A DNA stretch of 64,000 nucleotides from Pseudomonas sp. CROZ-RG-20F-R04-15 (GTDB taxonomy: Bacteria; Pseudomonadota; Gammaproteobacteria; Pseudomonadales; Pseudomonadaceae), in contig NZ_JAKNQL010000002.1 of the NCBI RefSeq assembly GCF_022662375.1, positions 1 through 64,000 on the forward strand, given 5' to 3'. Both the position numbers and the translations under genes were made by a program. Numbering within the stretch: the stretch's first letter is position 1; each line of letters starts with the position of its first letter. Shown one piece after another: positions 1-9,153 of this stretch. The notes under the pieces are model-generated. The model was not told the DNA's origin. It ran no database searches and worked only from the letters and a program-made list of their open reading frames with translations.

Positions 1-41
1 ATCCGGGATAAAAGTTTGTGAAGATAATCAGGTACAAATGT

Positions 42-79
42 AAAGCCCCGTCGCAATGGAAATTGCGACGGGGCTTTTT
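42..79. terminator. Bidirectional rho-independent terminator
   Basis: A perfect 15-bp stem (positions 42-56 pairing with 63-77) closes a 6-nt loop and is flanked by A and T runs on both sides. It lies just downstream of the minus-strand hypothetical gene that ends at 104 and can also terminate a plus-strand gene lying left of the window. Confidence 0.9.
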
Positions 80-103
80 GCATTACCCTCAGCAGATGCG
101 CGG

Positions 104-1086
104 CTAACCCCCGTTCAGCTCAACTTTACCCATTGAAGTGCTGACTTCGGTGATCTGTCGGCGACCGTAGACTTCATATGTGCGGCTGCCGTCATCGCTG
201 TCCGGTTTGCGCAATGCCAGTTGCGCGAACAGGCCATTCTTTTCGCTGTAACTGCCGAACCAGTCGATCAAGGCGCCGATGTAACAATCATTGCCGATGA
301 AGACTGGCAGGTCGGCGACTTTTTCAATGCTGTAATGCGCGGGGCCAAAGCTGTAGTAATCGTTTTCACCGGCGCCGGTAGCCGGAATAGGGCAGAGCGG
401 TTCTTTTGAAGGGATAGCGGCGGTTTCATTTACTTTGGCCACTGCCAGATTGAGCGCTCGGCGCAGATCGCGTTCGAGTTCAAACGTGCTGTTGCCGTCA
501 TCTTTGTGCTGTAGAGCAGGCACGTCGAGGTCATAGCGATAACGGATTGTCACCGTAGGCACCTGGACGTTGATTTTCAGCGGGTTGAGCAAGTAGACCC
601 GATCAACGCCGTACTCGCTGTTTCGATAAGCCGCATAAGTTTTGCCGCGCAGGTTTATCCAGTCCACTGACTGATTAGCGCCGCGATCGTTGGTGTAGAA
701 CAGCGAACTTTCGGACTCAACAGATCGTTTGACGAACCGTTCTCCGTCGCGACGCCAGGTTTCCATATAGGTGAACAGACCGGTGCCCCCCGGCAGTAGG
801 TATTCACAATCAGATCGCGTTGCCCGTCGCCATCCAGATCCCGCAGGGCGTAAGAGCTCAGGCCGGTCTCGACAGCGTCAGTGATCTGCGAAGCGGTCAA
901 CGCTCGCCATTCATTGGTAATAACGCCTTTGAACTGCGCTGTTGGAAAGCGCGTTATCGAAGGGTCATCTTCATTGGCATCGCCGGCAAAACCGCCGGCG
1001 GGCGTTTTGACGGTGAGCGCGGCCAGAACTCGTTCAAGGGCAAACTCCGTTGCGTCCTTACAGGCGGCTTGAATGCGCTTTTGCAA
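104..1086 (-). pseudogene. Frameshifted hypothetical protein with a DxDGDG repeat
   Basis: Two minus-strand frames together read as one protein. The upstream part (1086 to about 797) ends in a calcium-loop or FG-GAP-like segment (LRDLDGDGQRDLIVNTY), and the downstream part (about 796 to 104) continues as LPGGTGLFTYMETWRR through to ELNGG and a stop. Restoring one base near a six-C run at 786-791 would join them smoothly. The amino end is also unclear: only a TTG start is available near 1086 and the frame is open only back to a stop near 1155, so the true start may be lost as well. No function is recognised. The break may be a real mutation or a homopolymer sequencing error. Confidence 0.65.
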
Positions 1087-1210
1087 ATCGTCCAGCGCGT
1101 GTTTATCTAGATCATCCGCTGCTCGGCGAGGATTATTGAAGCACCCGCTTCAGGGAACCGTACTTCTGGCCGATAACCCATTCGGTGACTTAAACGTCGC
1201 GCGAAATCGC

Positions 1211-1238
1211 TTGATAGCATTTGGCCGCCAGCTATCAT
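1211..1238 (+). promoter_or_regulatory. Candidate sigma-70 promoter for the TPR response regulator
   Basis: TTGATA (1211-1216) and TATCAT (1233-1238) are separated by 16 bp and lie about 50 bp before the ATG at 1285. The same stretch contains an inverted repeat, GATAGC at 1213-1218 and GCTATC at 1231-1236, that could be an operator over the promoter. This is a prediction from sequence only. Confidence 0.45.
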
Positions 1239-1284
1239 CTGCGCGCCTGAAATTGCCCTCACTTCAATTGCCTGGAAATCTTCG

Positions 1285-2889
1285 ATGCTGTCGTATCACC
1301 AAAAGAGTTTTCTGATCGTCGATGATTTCTCGGATTTCCGCAGTTCTGTGCGTTCGATGCTGCGTGAGCTAGGGGTCAAGGACGTCGATACCGCCGACAC
1401 CGGTGAGCAGGCGCTGAAGATGTGTGCGCAGAAATCCTACGATTTCATCCTGCAGGATTTCCATCTCGGTGACGGCAAGAAGAACGGCCAGCAGGTACTC
1501 GAAGACCTGATGCTGGAAAAGCTCATCAGCCATGAAGCGGTGTTTGTCATGGTCACGGCCGAGACCAGTCAGGCGATGGTACTCAGTGCCCTGGAGCACG
1601 AGCCGGATGCGTACCTGACCAAACCGTTCAACCGCTCAGGTCTGGCCCAGCGCCTGGAGCGTCTGGAGCAGCGCAAGACGTTGCTCAAACCGATTCTGCA
1701 AGCCCTCGACCGTGGCAAGCCGGTCGAGGTGCTCAACGCCTGCATCGCCCTGTGCAAGCAGGACATCCGCTATTCGCCGCTGTGCCTGCGCTACCGTGCC
1801 GATGCGCTGCGCGACATGAACCAGAACGAAGCGCTGGAACGGCTTTACGACAGCATCATCGCTGACCGACCGTTGCCGTGGGCGTTTGCCGGACTGGGCA
1901 AGTTGCTGTTCAAACGTGGGCAAGTCGCCCAGGCCAAAGGCGTCTATGAAAAGGCGCTGAAGGTGTTTCCGATGATGCCGTCGTTGTACGACGGTATGGC
2001 CGACGTGCTGGTTGCCGAGGGTGATACCAAAGGCGCGCAACAGGTGCTGGAAGAGGCCATTCGTCTGTCACCACTGGCGGTACGTCGCCAAGCCTTGCTG
2101 GGCAAACTGGCGATGACCAACGAGGATTTCGACACCGCTTCGCGTGCTTATCGGCAAGCCGTGTCCCAAGGTGCACAGTCGCGCTTCAAAGATCCGGAAA
2201 GCAACCTAGGCCTGGCTCACGCGTTGATCAGCAAAGGCAGTGAGCGCGGTCTCGACACACGCACGCGGCTGGAGATCAACACCACGCTCAGTGCGGTGGC
2301 CAAAGAGAATCCGACCGACCCGGGCCTGCAGATTCGTGCACGTTTGATGAAGGCCACCAGCCTGTTGCTCAACGATGCAGAAACCGCCGACAAGCTCACC
2401 GAACAAGCGCTGATGCGCCTCGACGGCATGGAGCAATTCATGAGCCCGGAAGCCGCGCTGCTGGTCGCCAAGCAATTGCAGATGCTCGGTCAGGCCGAGG
2501 CGGGCACCTCGATGCTCAAGAGCTGTGCGGAGATCTATGGTGATGATCCGGCGGTGATGAAAGACATCGCCAAACTCACCGATGACCCGACTATCCTCAG
2601 CTCCAGCAACGCCGCTGCCGACCTCAACCGTCAGGGCGTGCGCGTGTACAAGACCGGCAATCTGGTGGAGGCCCGCGAGGTGTTCCGCAAGGCGCTGAAG
2701 CTGCAACCGAAGAACATCAGTATCGCGCTGAACATGGCCCAGTCGCTGCTGCACGGCACTGACACCAGTGCGCCGTCGGCGGAGCTGGAAGAATGTCGGG
2801 CCTGCCTGAAAATGGTTGGCCTGATGCCCGACACCGACGCGCGTTTTGCGCGTTATCAGAAGCTGAAAAGCAAGGCGTTTGGCGAATGA
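1285..2889 (+). CDS. Response regulator with C-terminal TPR repeats
   Basis: The 534-residue protein begins with a receiver domain (residues about 8-120) with the acidic pair D13-D14, phospho-acceptor D58, T91 and K113. The remainder is a helical TPR-type region, with repeat-like segments around residues 180-300 and again around 450-500 (for example NRQGVRVYKTGNLVEAREVFRKAL). No DNA-binding or enzymatic output domain is visible, so output is probably by protein-protein contact. The ATG at 1285 has GGAAA 6 nt upstream. The stop overlaps the start of the next gene in an ATGA junction, so the neighbouring kinase is very probably its partner. The regulated process is unknown. Confidence 0.9.
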   Translation: MLSYHQKSFLIVDDFSDFRSSVRSMLRELGVKDVDTADTGEQALKMCAQKSYDFILQDFHLGDGKKNGQQVLEDLMLEKLISHEAVFVMVTAETSQAMVLSALEHEPDAYLTKPFNRSGLAQRLERLEQRKTLLKPILQALDRGKPVEVLNACIALCKQDIRYSPLCLRYRADALRDMNQNEALERLYDSIIADRPLPWAFAGLGKLLFKRGQVAQAKGVYEKALKVFPMMPSLYDGMADVLVAEGDTKGAQQVLEEAIRLSPLAVRRQALLGKLAMTNEDFDTASRAYRQAVSQGAQSRFKDPESNLGLAHALISKGSERGLDTRTRLEINTTLSAVAKENPTDPGLQIRARLMKATSLLLNDAETADKLTEQALMRLDGMEQFMSPEAALLVAKQLQMLGQAEAGTSMLKSCAEIYGDDPAVMKDIAKLTDDPTILSSSNAAADLNRQGVRVYKTGNLVEAREVFRKALKLQPKNISIALNMAQSLLHGTDTSAPSAELEECRACLKMVGLMPDTDARFARYQKLKSKAFGE

Positions 2890-3578
2890 ATCACGACGAA
2901 CAAGCTCTGGATTTTTCCACGGTGATCGCCTCCACCGTTCACGACATGAAGAACTCGCTGGCCATGCTGATGCAGGCCCACAGCCAATGGCTGGCGCGCT
3001 TGCCGCAAGAACTGCGCGAAGGCACGGAACAGGGCGTGATCGACTTCGAGTTTGCCCACCTCAACGGCATGCTGGTGCAGTTGCTCGGGCTGTACAAACT
3101 CGGCGTCAATCAGCTGCCGCTGCAACCGGCCTATCACGAGCTCGACGACTTTATCGAGGCGCAACTGGCGGCGCATCAAGAGGTGTTTGCCAGTCGCGGG
3201 ATCATCGCCACGTATGAAGTCGATCCGTTGAGTCCGCTGGGTTTCTTCGACCGTGAATTGATTGCCTCCGTGCTCGGCAACTGCATCAACAATGCGATTC
3301 GCTATGCCCGCGAATCGCTGCTGATTACTGTCAGTGACGAGGCCGGACAATTGGTGCTGAGCATCAATGACGACGGCGACGGTTACCCGGCCGAGATGCT
3401 CGAGCGTCAGGCCGATTACGTGCAAGGCATCAACCACAGCAGTGGCAGCACCGGACTCGGTTTGTATTTTGCCAATCGCATCGCAGCGCTGCATCAGCGC
3501 AACGGTGTTGAAGGTCGCACCGAAATCCGCAATGGCGGCCCACTCGGTGGCGGGGTGTTCAGCCTTTATCTGCCGTGA
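2886..3578 (+). CDS. Small soluble sensor histidine kinase
   Basis: This 230-residue protein has no membrane segment or recognisable sensor domain. It opens with an H-box (STVHDMKNSLAML, H19), has the N-box-like segment GNCINNAIRYA and ends with a HATPase_c fold showing NDDGDGYP and STGLGLYFA. The open frame extends upstream, but the ATG at 2886 overlaps the response-regulator stop as ATGA, making translational coupling likely and this start the best choice. Because it lacks its own sensor, it may be driven by a partner protein, or may act on its partner regulator mainly in the cytoplasm. Confidence 0.85.
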   Translation: MNHDEQALDFSTVIASTVHDMKNSLAMLMQAHSQWLARLPQELREGTEQGVIDFEFAHLNGMLVQLLGLYKLGVNQLPLQPAYHELDDFIEAQLAAHQEVFASRGIIATYEVDPLSPLGFFDRELIASVLGNCINNAIRYARESLLITVSDEAGQLVLSINDDGDGYPAEMLERQADYVQGINHSSGSTGLGLYFANRIAALHQRNGVEGRTEIRNGGPLGGGVFSLYLP

Positions 3579-3676
3579 CGCGCCTTTTTGTTTGACGCTG
3601 CTTGATATTCCGAACAGCCGAAGCCTATTTTGTACGGGTCGCCGTTCGCGGCTCGCACAATAACAAGGATTGCGTC

Positions 3677-5020
3677 ATGACAACCGATGGCCAGCGTTCA
3701 CTCGCGCAGCGATTGACGGGCATTGATGAGATTGAATGTGTCACGCCGGATTTGAACGGCGTACCACGGGGCAAGGTGATGACCGCCGAGGGTTTCCTCG
3801 AAGGGCGGCGTTTGCAGTTGGCGCGGGGTGTGCTGCTGCAATGCATCATGGGCGGTTACCCGGCCGCGCGGTTTTATGGCAGCGATGACGGCGATCTCGC
3901 GCTGATTGCCGAGCCCACCCAGATCCATCGCCTGCCGTGGAGCGACGATCCGCGCGCTCTGGCCATTTGCGACGCTGATGAACTGAGCGGCGAAAGCTCC
4001 AATCTGTCGACCCGTGGCCAGCTCAAGAAGGTCATTGCCCGTTACGCCGCGCGTGGCCTGATGCCGGTAGTGGCGACCGAACTGGAATTCTTTGTCTTCG
4101 CGCCGAACACCGATCCGAGCCAGGCATTCCGTCCGCCAGTCGGCCTCGACGGGCGTCGCGAGGATGGCCAGTCGGCGTTCAGTGTCAGCTCCAATAACGG
4201 TCTGCGGCCGTTCTTCAACGAAGTCTATAAATGCATGGCGGCTCTCGGTTTGCCGCGCGATACCTTTATGCATGAGATGGGTGTCAGCCAGTTCGAGATC
4301 AATCTGCTGCACGGCGATCCGCTGCTGCTCGCCGACCAGACGTTCCTCTTCAAGCACCTGCTCAAGGAAGTTGCGCTCAAGCACGGTCTCACCGTGGTGT
4401 GCATGGCCAAGCCACTGGCGCACACGCCGGGCAGTTCGATGCACATTCACCAAAGCATCGTCGACAGCCGCAGCGGCAAGAATGTCTTCAGTGATGAGCA
4501 GGGTGAGCCGACGGCGATGTTCCGCCACTTCATCGGTGGTCAGCAGGCAGGCATGGCTGATTTCACCGCACTGTTTGCACCCAATGTGAACTCCTATCAG
4601 CGTCTGTGCCATCCGTACGCATCACCGAATAACGCGTGCTGGTCCCACGACAACCGCGCGGCCGGGCTGCGCATTCCGGCCAGTTCGCCGGTCGCTCGTC
4701 GCGTGGAAAACCGTTTGCCGGGCGCCGATGCCAATCCGTATCTGGCGATCGCCGCCAGTCTGGCCGCCGGTTTGCATGGCATCGAGCATGAACTGGAACC
4801 GAGTGAAGCCATTCAGGGCGAGTTCGAGGTGCCGGACAATCTTTCGTTGCCATGTACTTTGCACGCCGCCCTCGAGCGTCTGAAACGTAGTCAATTGGCC
4901 AGGGAACTGTTCGGACAGGAGTTCATCGAAGGCTACATCGCTTCGAAGACCATGGAGTTGACCAGCTTCTTTGATGAAATCACTCCCTGGGAACGGCGTG
5001 TTCTAGCAGCCCAGGCCTGA
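3677..5020 (+). CDS. Glutamine synthetase family protein, probable gamma-glutamylpolyamine synthetase
   Basis: The 447-residue product is a type I glutamine-synthetase fold: an N-terminal beta-grasp region (ECVTPDLNGVPRGK), the metal-binding segment ATELEFFVF, a GSSMHIHQS segment and the NPYLAIAASLAAGLHGIE signature. It resembles the PauA/SpuI subgroup that glutamylates putrescine and other polyamines rather than housekeeping GlnA, which is an inference from overall resemblance. The ATG at 3677 is preceded by AAGGA at 3665-3669; the longer frame beginning at 3602 lacks such a site. It follows the two-component pair by 98 bp with no obvious terminator, so regulation by that pair is possible but unproven. 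Confidence 0.85.
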   Translation: MTTDGQRSLAQRLTGIDEIECVTPDLNGVPRGKVMTAEGFLEGRRLQLARGVLLQCIMGGYPAARFYGSDDGDLALIAEPTQIHRLPWSDDPRALAICDADELSGESSNLSTRGQLKKVIARYAARGLMPVVATELEFFVFAPNTDPSQAFRPPVGLDGRREDGQSAFSVSSNNGLRPFFNEVYKCMAALGLPRDTFMHEMGVSQFEINLLHGDPLLLADQTFLFKHLLKEVALKHGLTVVCMAKPLAHTPGSSMHIHQSIVDSRSGKNVFSDEQGEPTAMFRHFIGGQQAGMADFTALFAPNVNSYQRLCHPYASPNNACWSHDNRAAGLRIPASSPVARRVENRLPGADANPYLAIAASLAAGLHGIEHELEPSEAIQGEFEVPDNLSLPCTLHAALERLKRSQLARELFGQEFIEGYIASKTMELTSFFDEITPWERRVLAAQA

Positions 5021-5032
5021 CGAACTGTCGCC

Positions 5033-5066
5033 ACCGGGCTATCGTTTTGGTAGCCCGGTCTTTACT
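5033..5066 (+). terminator. Terminator-like hairpin after the GS-family gene
   Basis: ACCGGGCTA at 5033-5041 pairs perfectly with TAGCCCGGT at 5051-5059 across a 9-nt loop, followed by a weak T tract. It lies between the glutamine-synthetase stop and the MFS start, so it may only attenuate readthrough. Confidence 0.5.
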
Positions 5067-5089
5067 GCAAGGAGCCGCTCGGAACGCCG

Positions 5090-6481
5090 ATGCGCCAAAT
5101 CTGGAAATCCTTTCGAGCGCTGTATTTCGCCTCGCTGATGATGTTGATCGGCTCGGGCCTTCTATCCACTTATCTGGCGTTGCGTCTAGCCGCTGACAAC
5201 GTCGACGGCCTCTGGGTCGGTGCGCTGATGGCCTGCAACTATTTCGGTCTGGTGTTGGGCGGCAAGATCGGCCACCGCCTGATTGCGCGGGTCGGGCATA
5301 TCCGTGCCTATTCGGCGTGTGCCGGGATTGTCGGTGCGGCGGTGCTGGGCCATGGTCTGGTCGACTGGCTGCCGGCGTGGCTGGTGCTGCGGACGATCGT
5401 CGGTCTGGGCATGATGTGCCAATACATGGTGATCGAGAGCTGGCTCAACGAGCAGGCGGACGCCAAACAGCGCGGCCTGGTGTTTAGCGGCTACATGATC
5501 GCCTCGTATCTGGGACTGGTGCTGGGGCAGCTGATTCTGGTCATGCACCCGGGGTTGGGGCCGGAGCTGTTGATGCTGGTTGCCCTGTGTTTTGCCCTGT
5601 GCCTGGTACCCGTGACGTTGACCCGGCGCATTCACCCGGCGCCACTGCATCCGGCACCGATGGAGCCGCGCTTCTTTATCAAACGGGTGCCGCAGTCGTT
5701 GAGCACGGTGCTGGGTGCGGGTCTGATCATCGGCTCGTTTTACGGTCTGGCGCCGCTGTATGCCTCGCAGCAAGGGCTGTCGACCGAGCAGGTCGGTCTG
5801 TTCATGGGTAGCTGCATCTTTGCCGGTTTACTGGTGCAGTGGCCTTTGGGCTGGTTGTCTGACCGTTACGACCGGGCGCTGCTGATTCGCTGCTTTGCCG
5901 GGTTTCTTGCGGTGGCGGCATTGCCGTTGGCGGTGCTGCCGCAGGTGCCGCTGGAAGTACTGTTTGTGGTCGGCTTTTTCTGCTCGCTGGTGCAGTTCTG
6001 CCTGTATCCACTGGCGGTGGCATTCTCCAATGACCATGTCGAAGGTGATCGGCGGGTGTCGCTGACGGCGATGCTGTTGGTGACTTACGGGGTCGGGGCG
6101 AGCATCGGGCCGTTGCTGGCGGGTGTGCTGATGAAGCTGTTCGGCAGTCAGAGCCTGTATGCGTTTTTCAGTTTCTTCGCGCTGGTACTGGTGTGGCGGA
6201 TCCGGCCGAAAGCCGTGACCAATCTGCATCAGGTCGACGACGCGCCGCTGCATCACGTGGCCATGCCCGACAGCATGTCCAGCTCGCCGCTGGTGGCCGC
6301 CCTCGACCCTCGGGTAGATGAGCAAGTGGTGCAGGAGCAGATGGTGCAGGATCCGGTGCAGACGCCGGCGAGTCCCGAACCTGCGGCTGAACCCGATGTT
6401 CAGCCAGAGCCTGCGGCAGAAACTGAAACGGATAGCGGCGACGACAAGCCAACCCCCGATCTCAGTGGCGGCAGGCCTTGA
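5090..6481 (+). CDS. MFS transporter, YcaD-like
   Basis: The 463-residue protein has about twelve hydrophobic segments in its first 390 residues with the typical loop between TM2 and TM3 (GGKIGHRLIARVGHIRAY) and the matching loop in the second half (GWLSDRYDRALLIR). It belongs to the major facilitator superfamily and resembles YcaD-type inner-membrane permeases. The last 70 residues are hydrophilic and rich in proline, glutamate and alanine, which is an unusual cytoplasmic tail for this group. AAGGAG lies 14 nt upstream of the ATG. The substrate cannot be read from the sequence, and its position after the GS gene is only a weak hint. Confidence 0.85.
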   Translation: MRQIWKSFRALYFASLMMLIGSGLLSTYLALRLAADNVDGLWVGALMACNYFGLVLGGKIGHRLIARVGHIRAYSACAGIVGAAVLGHGLVDWLPAWLVLRTIVGLGMMCQYMVIESWLNEQADAKQRGLVFSGYMIASYLGLVLGQLILVMHPGLGPELLMLVALCFALCLVPVTLTRRIHPAPLHPAPMEPRFFIKRVPQSLSTVLGAGLIIGSFYGLAPLYASQQGLSTEQVGLFMGSCIFAGLLVQWPLGWLSDRYDRALLIRCFAGFLAVAALPLAVLPQVPLEVLFVVGFFCSLVQFCLYPLAVAFSNDHVEGDRRVSLTAMLLVTYGVGASIGPLLAGVLMKLFGSQSLYAFFSFFALVLVWRIRPKAVTNLHQVDDAPLHHVAMPDSMSSSPLVAALDPRVDEQVVQEQMVQDPVQTPASPEPAAEPDVQPEPAAETETDSGDDKPTPDLSGGRP

Positions 6482-6504
6482 ACTGAACAAAACCAACGCG
6501 CATA

Positions 6505-6538
6505 AAAAAGGGCAGTCCCACCAGGGGCTGCCCTTTTT
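6505..6538. terminator. Bidirectional terminator between MFS gene and ycgR
   Basis: AAAAAGGGCAG pairs with CTGCCCTTTTT around a short loop (6505-6538), with A/T runs on both sides. It sits between convergent genes ending at 6481 (plus) and 6554 (minus) and can serve both. Confidence 0.9.
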
Positions 6539-6553
6539 ATTGGTCGCTGCGAA

Positions 6554-7300
6554 TCACATATCGTCTTTATCGAAACGGCGTGCTTCCCGTTGCAGCTGAT
6601 AAACAAAACGCTCAACGTTGCGCGCTGCCTGACCACTGATGTTGTGGAAACGCAGGCCGGCAAAGGTGATGTTGAGTTTTTCTTCGAAGTGCAGATAGCG
6701 CAGTTCGACAGAGGTCGGCTGGTTGCCGAACAGCGGCGGGGCGATCAGGCGGTCATAGACCTGGCCCAGTTGCAGACGATCAGTGATATCACCTTCGAAA
6801 CGCAGCTTGCAGCCGGTCGCGGAGATATCCAGCAGTTTGCCGTTGATCGGCGCCTTGAGTTTTTCGCCGCCCAGTTCAACGCTGACCAGATCGGTCAGTT
6901 TCAGCGCGGCGCGGAAGGCATTGCGGCGCTGGTGGTAAACCACTTCGGTCGGCAACTCGCCGGTGTAGAAGCGATCACCGTCGGACTCCTCGATATTCAG
7001 CGTGCCGGTGCATTCCCAGGCAATGCGCACGCCTTCATGAAAACCTTCAACCTTGAACGGCTCACCGGCCAGCAGGAAGCGTTCGCCATCACGCGGGATC
7101 ATCTCGTCCAGCGCGATCGAAGCGCTGTCGCGGTCGACCTTGATCAGATAGCTCTGAAAGCGCTGGCTGCGCTCGTGGAAGGTGATGATCAGCGGATCGT
7201 GGCTTTCTTGCAGCTGGCGCAGGTTGCTGGAGATTTCCAGTGGCGTGGTAAGCACCTTAGGGGGCTGCGGAGCATCATCCGCGCTGAGGGCGTTGGACAC
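6554..7300 (-). CDS. ycgR: Flagellar brake protein YcgR (PilZ, c-di-GMP binding)
   Basis: The 248-residue protein has an N-terminal YcgR (PilZN-like) domain of about 115 residues and a C-terminal PilZ domain containing both c-di-GMP signatures, an arginine motif (YHQRRNAFR) and D-I-S-A-T-G-C. YcgR proteins bind cyclic di-GMP and slow the flagellar motor. The start is a GTG at 7300 with GGAG further upstream. It is the last gene of a flgM-flgN-ycgR run on the minus strand behind a sigma-28 promoter, fitting late flagellar expression. Confidence 0.93.
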   Translation of the reverse strand: MSNALSADDAPQPPKVLTTPLEISSNLRQLQESHDPLIITFHERSQRFQSYLIKVDRDSASIALDEMIPRDGERFLLAGEPFKVEGFHEGVRIAWECTGTLNIEESDGDRFYTGELPTEVVYHQRRNAFRAALKLTDLVSVELGGEKLKAPINGKLLDISATGCKLRFEGDITDRLQLGQVYDRLIAPPLFGNQPTSVELRYLHFEEKLNITFAGLRFHNISGQAARNVERFVYQLQREARRFDKDDM

Positions 7301-7388
7301 GGTTTATCAATCTCCAGACAAAATATGACGACTAGCCAGCATTTTGCCAGCATGTTTCGCGGGTTGATAGAGCTGGCGCATCAACGGC

Positions 7389-7856
7389 TCATGCCTGGCT
7401 GAGCGGACGCGGTACGGCGGGCTTGGCAAAAGTACCGCTGGCGTTATACAGCGCCGGCGCTTCACCACCCGTGAGGATCTTCAACTGATTGGCCGTGGCG
7501 GCCTGCTGGATCTGGATCGACTGACCATTTTTGACGTTGGCAGCCTGACATTGAGCGATCAGTTCGGTCAGGGCATCGCCTTGGCTGAGCAGTTGATCGC
7601 CAATGCTCGACTGGCCGGCCAGTTGCTCAAGACCTGCACGATCGGTCGGCAGGTTGAGGCTGGCGAGTATTTCGCTGCGCTTGCGGCCATGCTGTTCAAG
7701 CAGAATGATCAATGCCTGTTTGTGCGCCAGAATTTCTTCCAGCAGGGGCATGTCGCGACCGTGCAACGCGAGGGATTCGGTTTGCAGCAACTCCAGCAAT
7801 TGTTGAGCTGGAGCAAAGTCGTCGTTGATCAGTTGCAATAAATTAGTGTCGTGCAT
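7389..7856 (-). CDS. flgN: Flagellar export chaperone FlgN
   Basis: This 155-residue, mostly helical protein matches FlgN, the cytoplasmic chaperone that keeps the hook-filament junction proteins FlgK and FlgL ready for export. Typical features are the early segment LLQLINDDFAPAQQLLELLQTE and long amphipathic helices with a KNGQSIQIQQ stretch. It lies 48 nt downstream of flgM on the same strand, the usual flgMN arrangement. Its clients FlgK and FlgL are not in this window. Confidence 0.92.
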   Translation of the reverse strand: MHDTNLLQLINDDFAPAQQLLELLQTESLALHGRDMPLLEEILAHKQALIILLEQHGRKRSEILASLNLPTDRAGLEQLAGQSSIGDQLLSQGDALTELIAQCQAANVKNGQSIQIQQAATANQLKILTGGEAPALYNASGTFAKPAVPRPLSQA

Positions 7857-7904
7857 GGCTGGCCTTGGGTGTTAAGCGTCCAAAAGCCTCGCGCCGGCAA
7901 AGGC

Positions 7905-8231
7905 CTAGCGCTGGGCTTCGAAGTTGAGCAGTTTGCTGGCTACACGGTTGCTGTCGACTTTATAGCTGCCATCGGCAATCGCGGCTTTCAACTCGGCCAC
8001 ACGGGCTTTGTCGACAGCAGGCTGATCGCGCAGCTTGTCAGTGACCTTCTGCAACTGTTGAGCCTCATTGCTGAGGTGTACCGATTCCCCGCTTTTTGCG
8101 GTACTGGCCGGCTCGGCCTGGGTATTCAGCGGCGCGGAGGTGCCGGTTTCGGCGGTTTCCTTGGCGTTGCTGGTACGTGTACTGCCCGTAAGTGACGAGG
8201 AGCTGTTCAAACGGCTGAAATCGATGACCAT
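7905..8231 (-). CDS. flgM: Anti-sigma-28 factor FlgM
   Basis: The 108-residue product begins [13 protein letters not shown] and ends with the sigma-28-binding helices ([17 protein letters not shown] and [33 protein letters not shown]), characteristic of FlgM. FlgM holds FliA inactive until the hook is complete and is then exported. The ATG at 8231 has AGAGG upstream, so the longer frame to 8300 is not needed. A near-consensus FliA promoter lies about 36 bp upstream, giving the expected feedback: the anti-sigma factor is transcribed by the sigma factor it inhibits. Confidence 0.93.
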   Translation of the reverse strand: MVIDFSRLNSSSSLTGSTRTSNAKETAETGTSAPLNTQAEPASTAKSGESVHLSNEAQQLQKVTDKLRDQPAVDKARVAELKAAIADGSYKVDSNRVASKLLNFEAQR

Positions 8232-8266
8232 GATAAAAACCTCTGGGAATTTGGACGCTTGCCATG

Positions 8267-8293
8267 TTTTCGGCCATCCCCTGGAAAACTTTA
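8267..8293 (-). promoter_or_regulatory. Sigma-28 (FliA) promoter of flgMN-ycgR
   Basis: On the minus strand TAAAGTTT (8293-8286) is followed by exactly 11 bp and GCCGAAAA (8274-8267). This matches the FliA consensus TAAAGTTT-N11-GCCGATAA at 15 of 16 positions. It points at flgM, whose P. aeruginosa counterpart is in the FliA-dependent class IV. Confidence 0.9.
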
Positions 8294-8379
8294 GGCACAT
8301 TTACAATGAGCCTTGCATGCGCCGGCGCGTGTCCTGCTGCGGCACAGTTTAGGGAACAGCTGGGGCCAGCGCCAGTTTT

Positions 8380-9141
8380 CTACATTGCGACTTCCACTTG
8401 GCCCGGCGCGGTGACTTGCGCCTTGATGACCCGCTGCGAGTTGAGGTTTTTCACGCGTATCTGTTCTTTCAAACCGCCATTGGCCAGCGCTTCACCGGGC
8501 ATGCGCACGGCGAGCGTGCCGCTGCGCGCAGTGATGACCACTTGATCGCCCTTGCGAATGACTTCGGCCTGTTCCAGATGGACCAGCGTAATCACTTGAT
8601 CGGCGACCGTTGGTCGGGTCAATTTCTGCCCGATCGCTTCGTCTACCGACGTCAGAAAGCCTTGATTGATCGTACTCACGTCGCGCTCTCGCAAGGTCAC
8701 GTCCTGCGGCTCGATAATCCCTGCGCGTTTCAGCGGTCGGGTGGTCGTGACAATCTCGCGAAACAGGCGGACTTGAGCGGGCACGAACACGGTCCAGGGC
8801 GAGGCGCCCTCGCAGCGGACCTTCACGGTAACCCGGCCCAATGGACGTGCCGGGCTCTCCAAAGTCGCTGTCAATTCCTTGTCGCACATAGGCATGCGCA
8901 TGCGGGGGTCGAGCTGGTTTACTTCGATTTCGTAGCGGCCTTCCGTTTGACTGGTAGCCAGATAGTCTTCTACGGTGAACTCAAGAAAGCCCTGAGTGAC
9001 GCCGATAAGCATGTCAGGCAAGGTAACCGCATCAGCAATGGCAGGGCTGCCAGCGAAAAAGCAGCAGACGGCTGATACCGCGCAAAGGCTTTTGCGAGCG
9101 CGGGATGTCAGGTGTCGGAAAAATGTCGTTTGAGCGTTCAT
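8380..9141 (-). CDS. flgA: Flagellar P-ring assembly chaperone FlgA
   Basis: The 253-residue periplasmic protein has a signal peptide (basic start, hydrophobic core to about residue 37 and cleavage near AIADA) followed by an FlgA/SAF-type domain (ITARSGTLAVRMPGEALANGG). FlgA assists FlgI polymerisation around the rod. The ATG at 9141 (MNAQTTFFRHL) was chosen because the extended frame to 9258 adds an implausible segment before the signal peptide. It has no good ribosome-binding site. A sigma-54-type promoter ends only about 12 bp upstream of this ATG, which would leave almost no leader. It is divergent from cheV. Confidence 0.92.
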   Translation of the reverse strand: MNAQTTFFRHLTSRARKSLCAVSAVCCFFAGSPAIADAVTLPDMLIGVTQGFLEFTVEDYLATSQTEGRYEIEVNQLDPRMRMPMCDKELTATLESPARPLGRVTVKVRCEGASPWTVFVPAQVRLFREIVTTTRPLKRAGIIEPQDVTLRERDVSTINQGFLTSVDEAIGQKLTRPTVADQVITLVHLEQAEVIRKGDQVVITARSGTLAVRMPGEALANGGLKEQIRVKNLNSQRVIKAQVTAPGQVEVAM

Positions 9142-9153
9142 ACGAGTTAAAAA

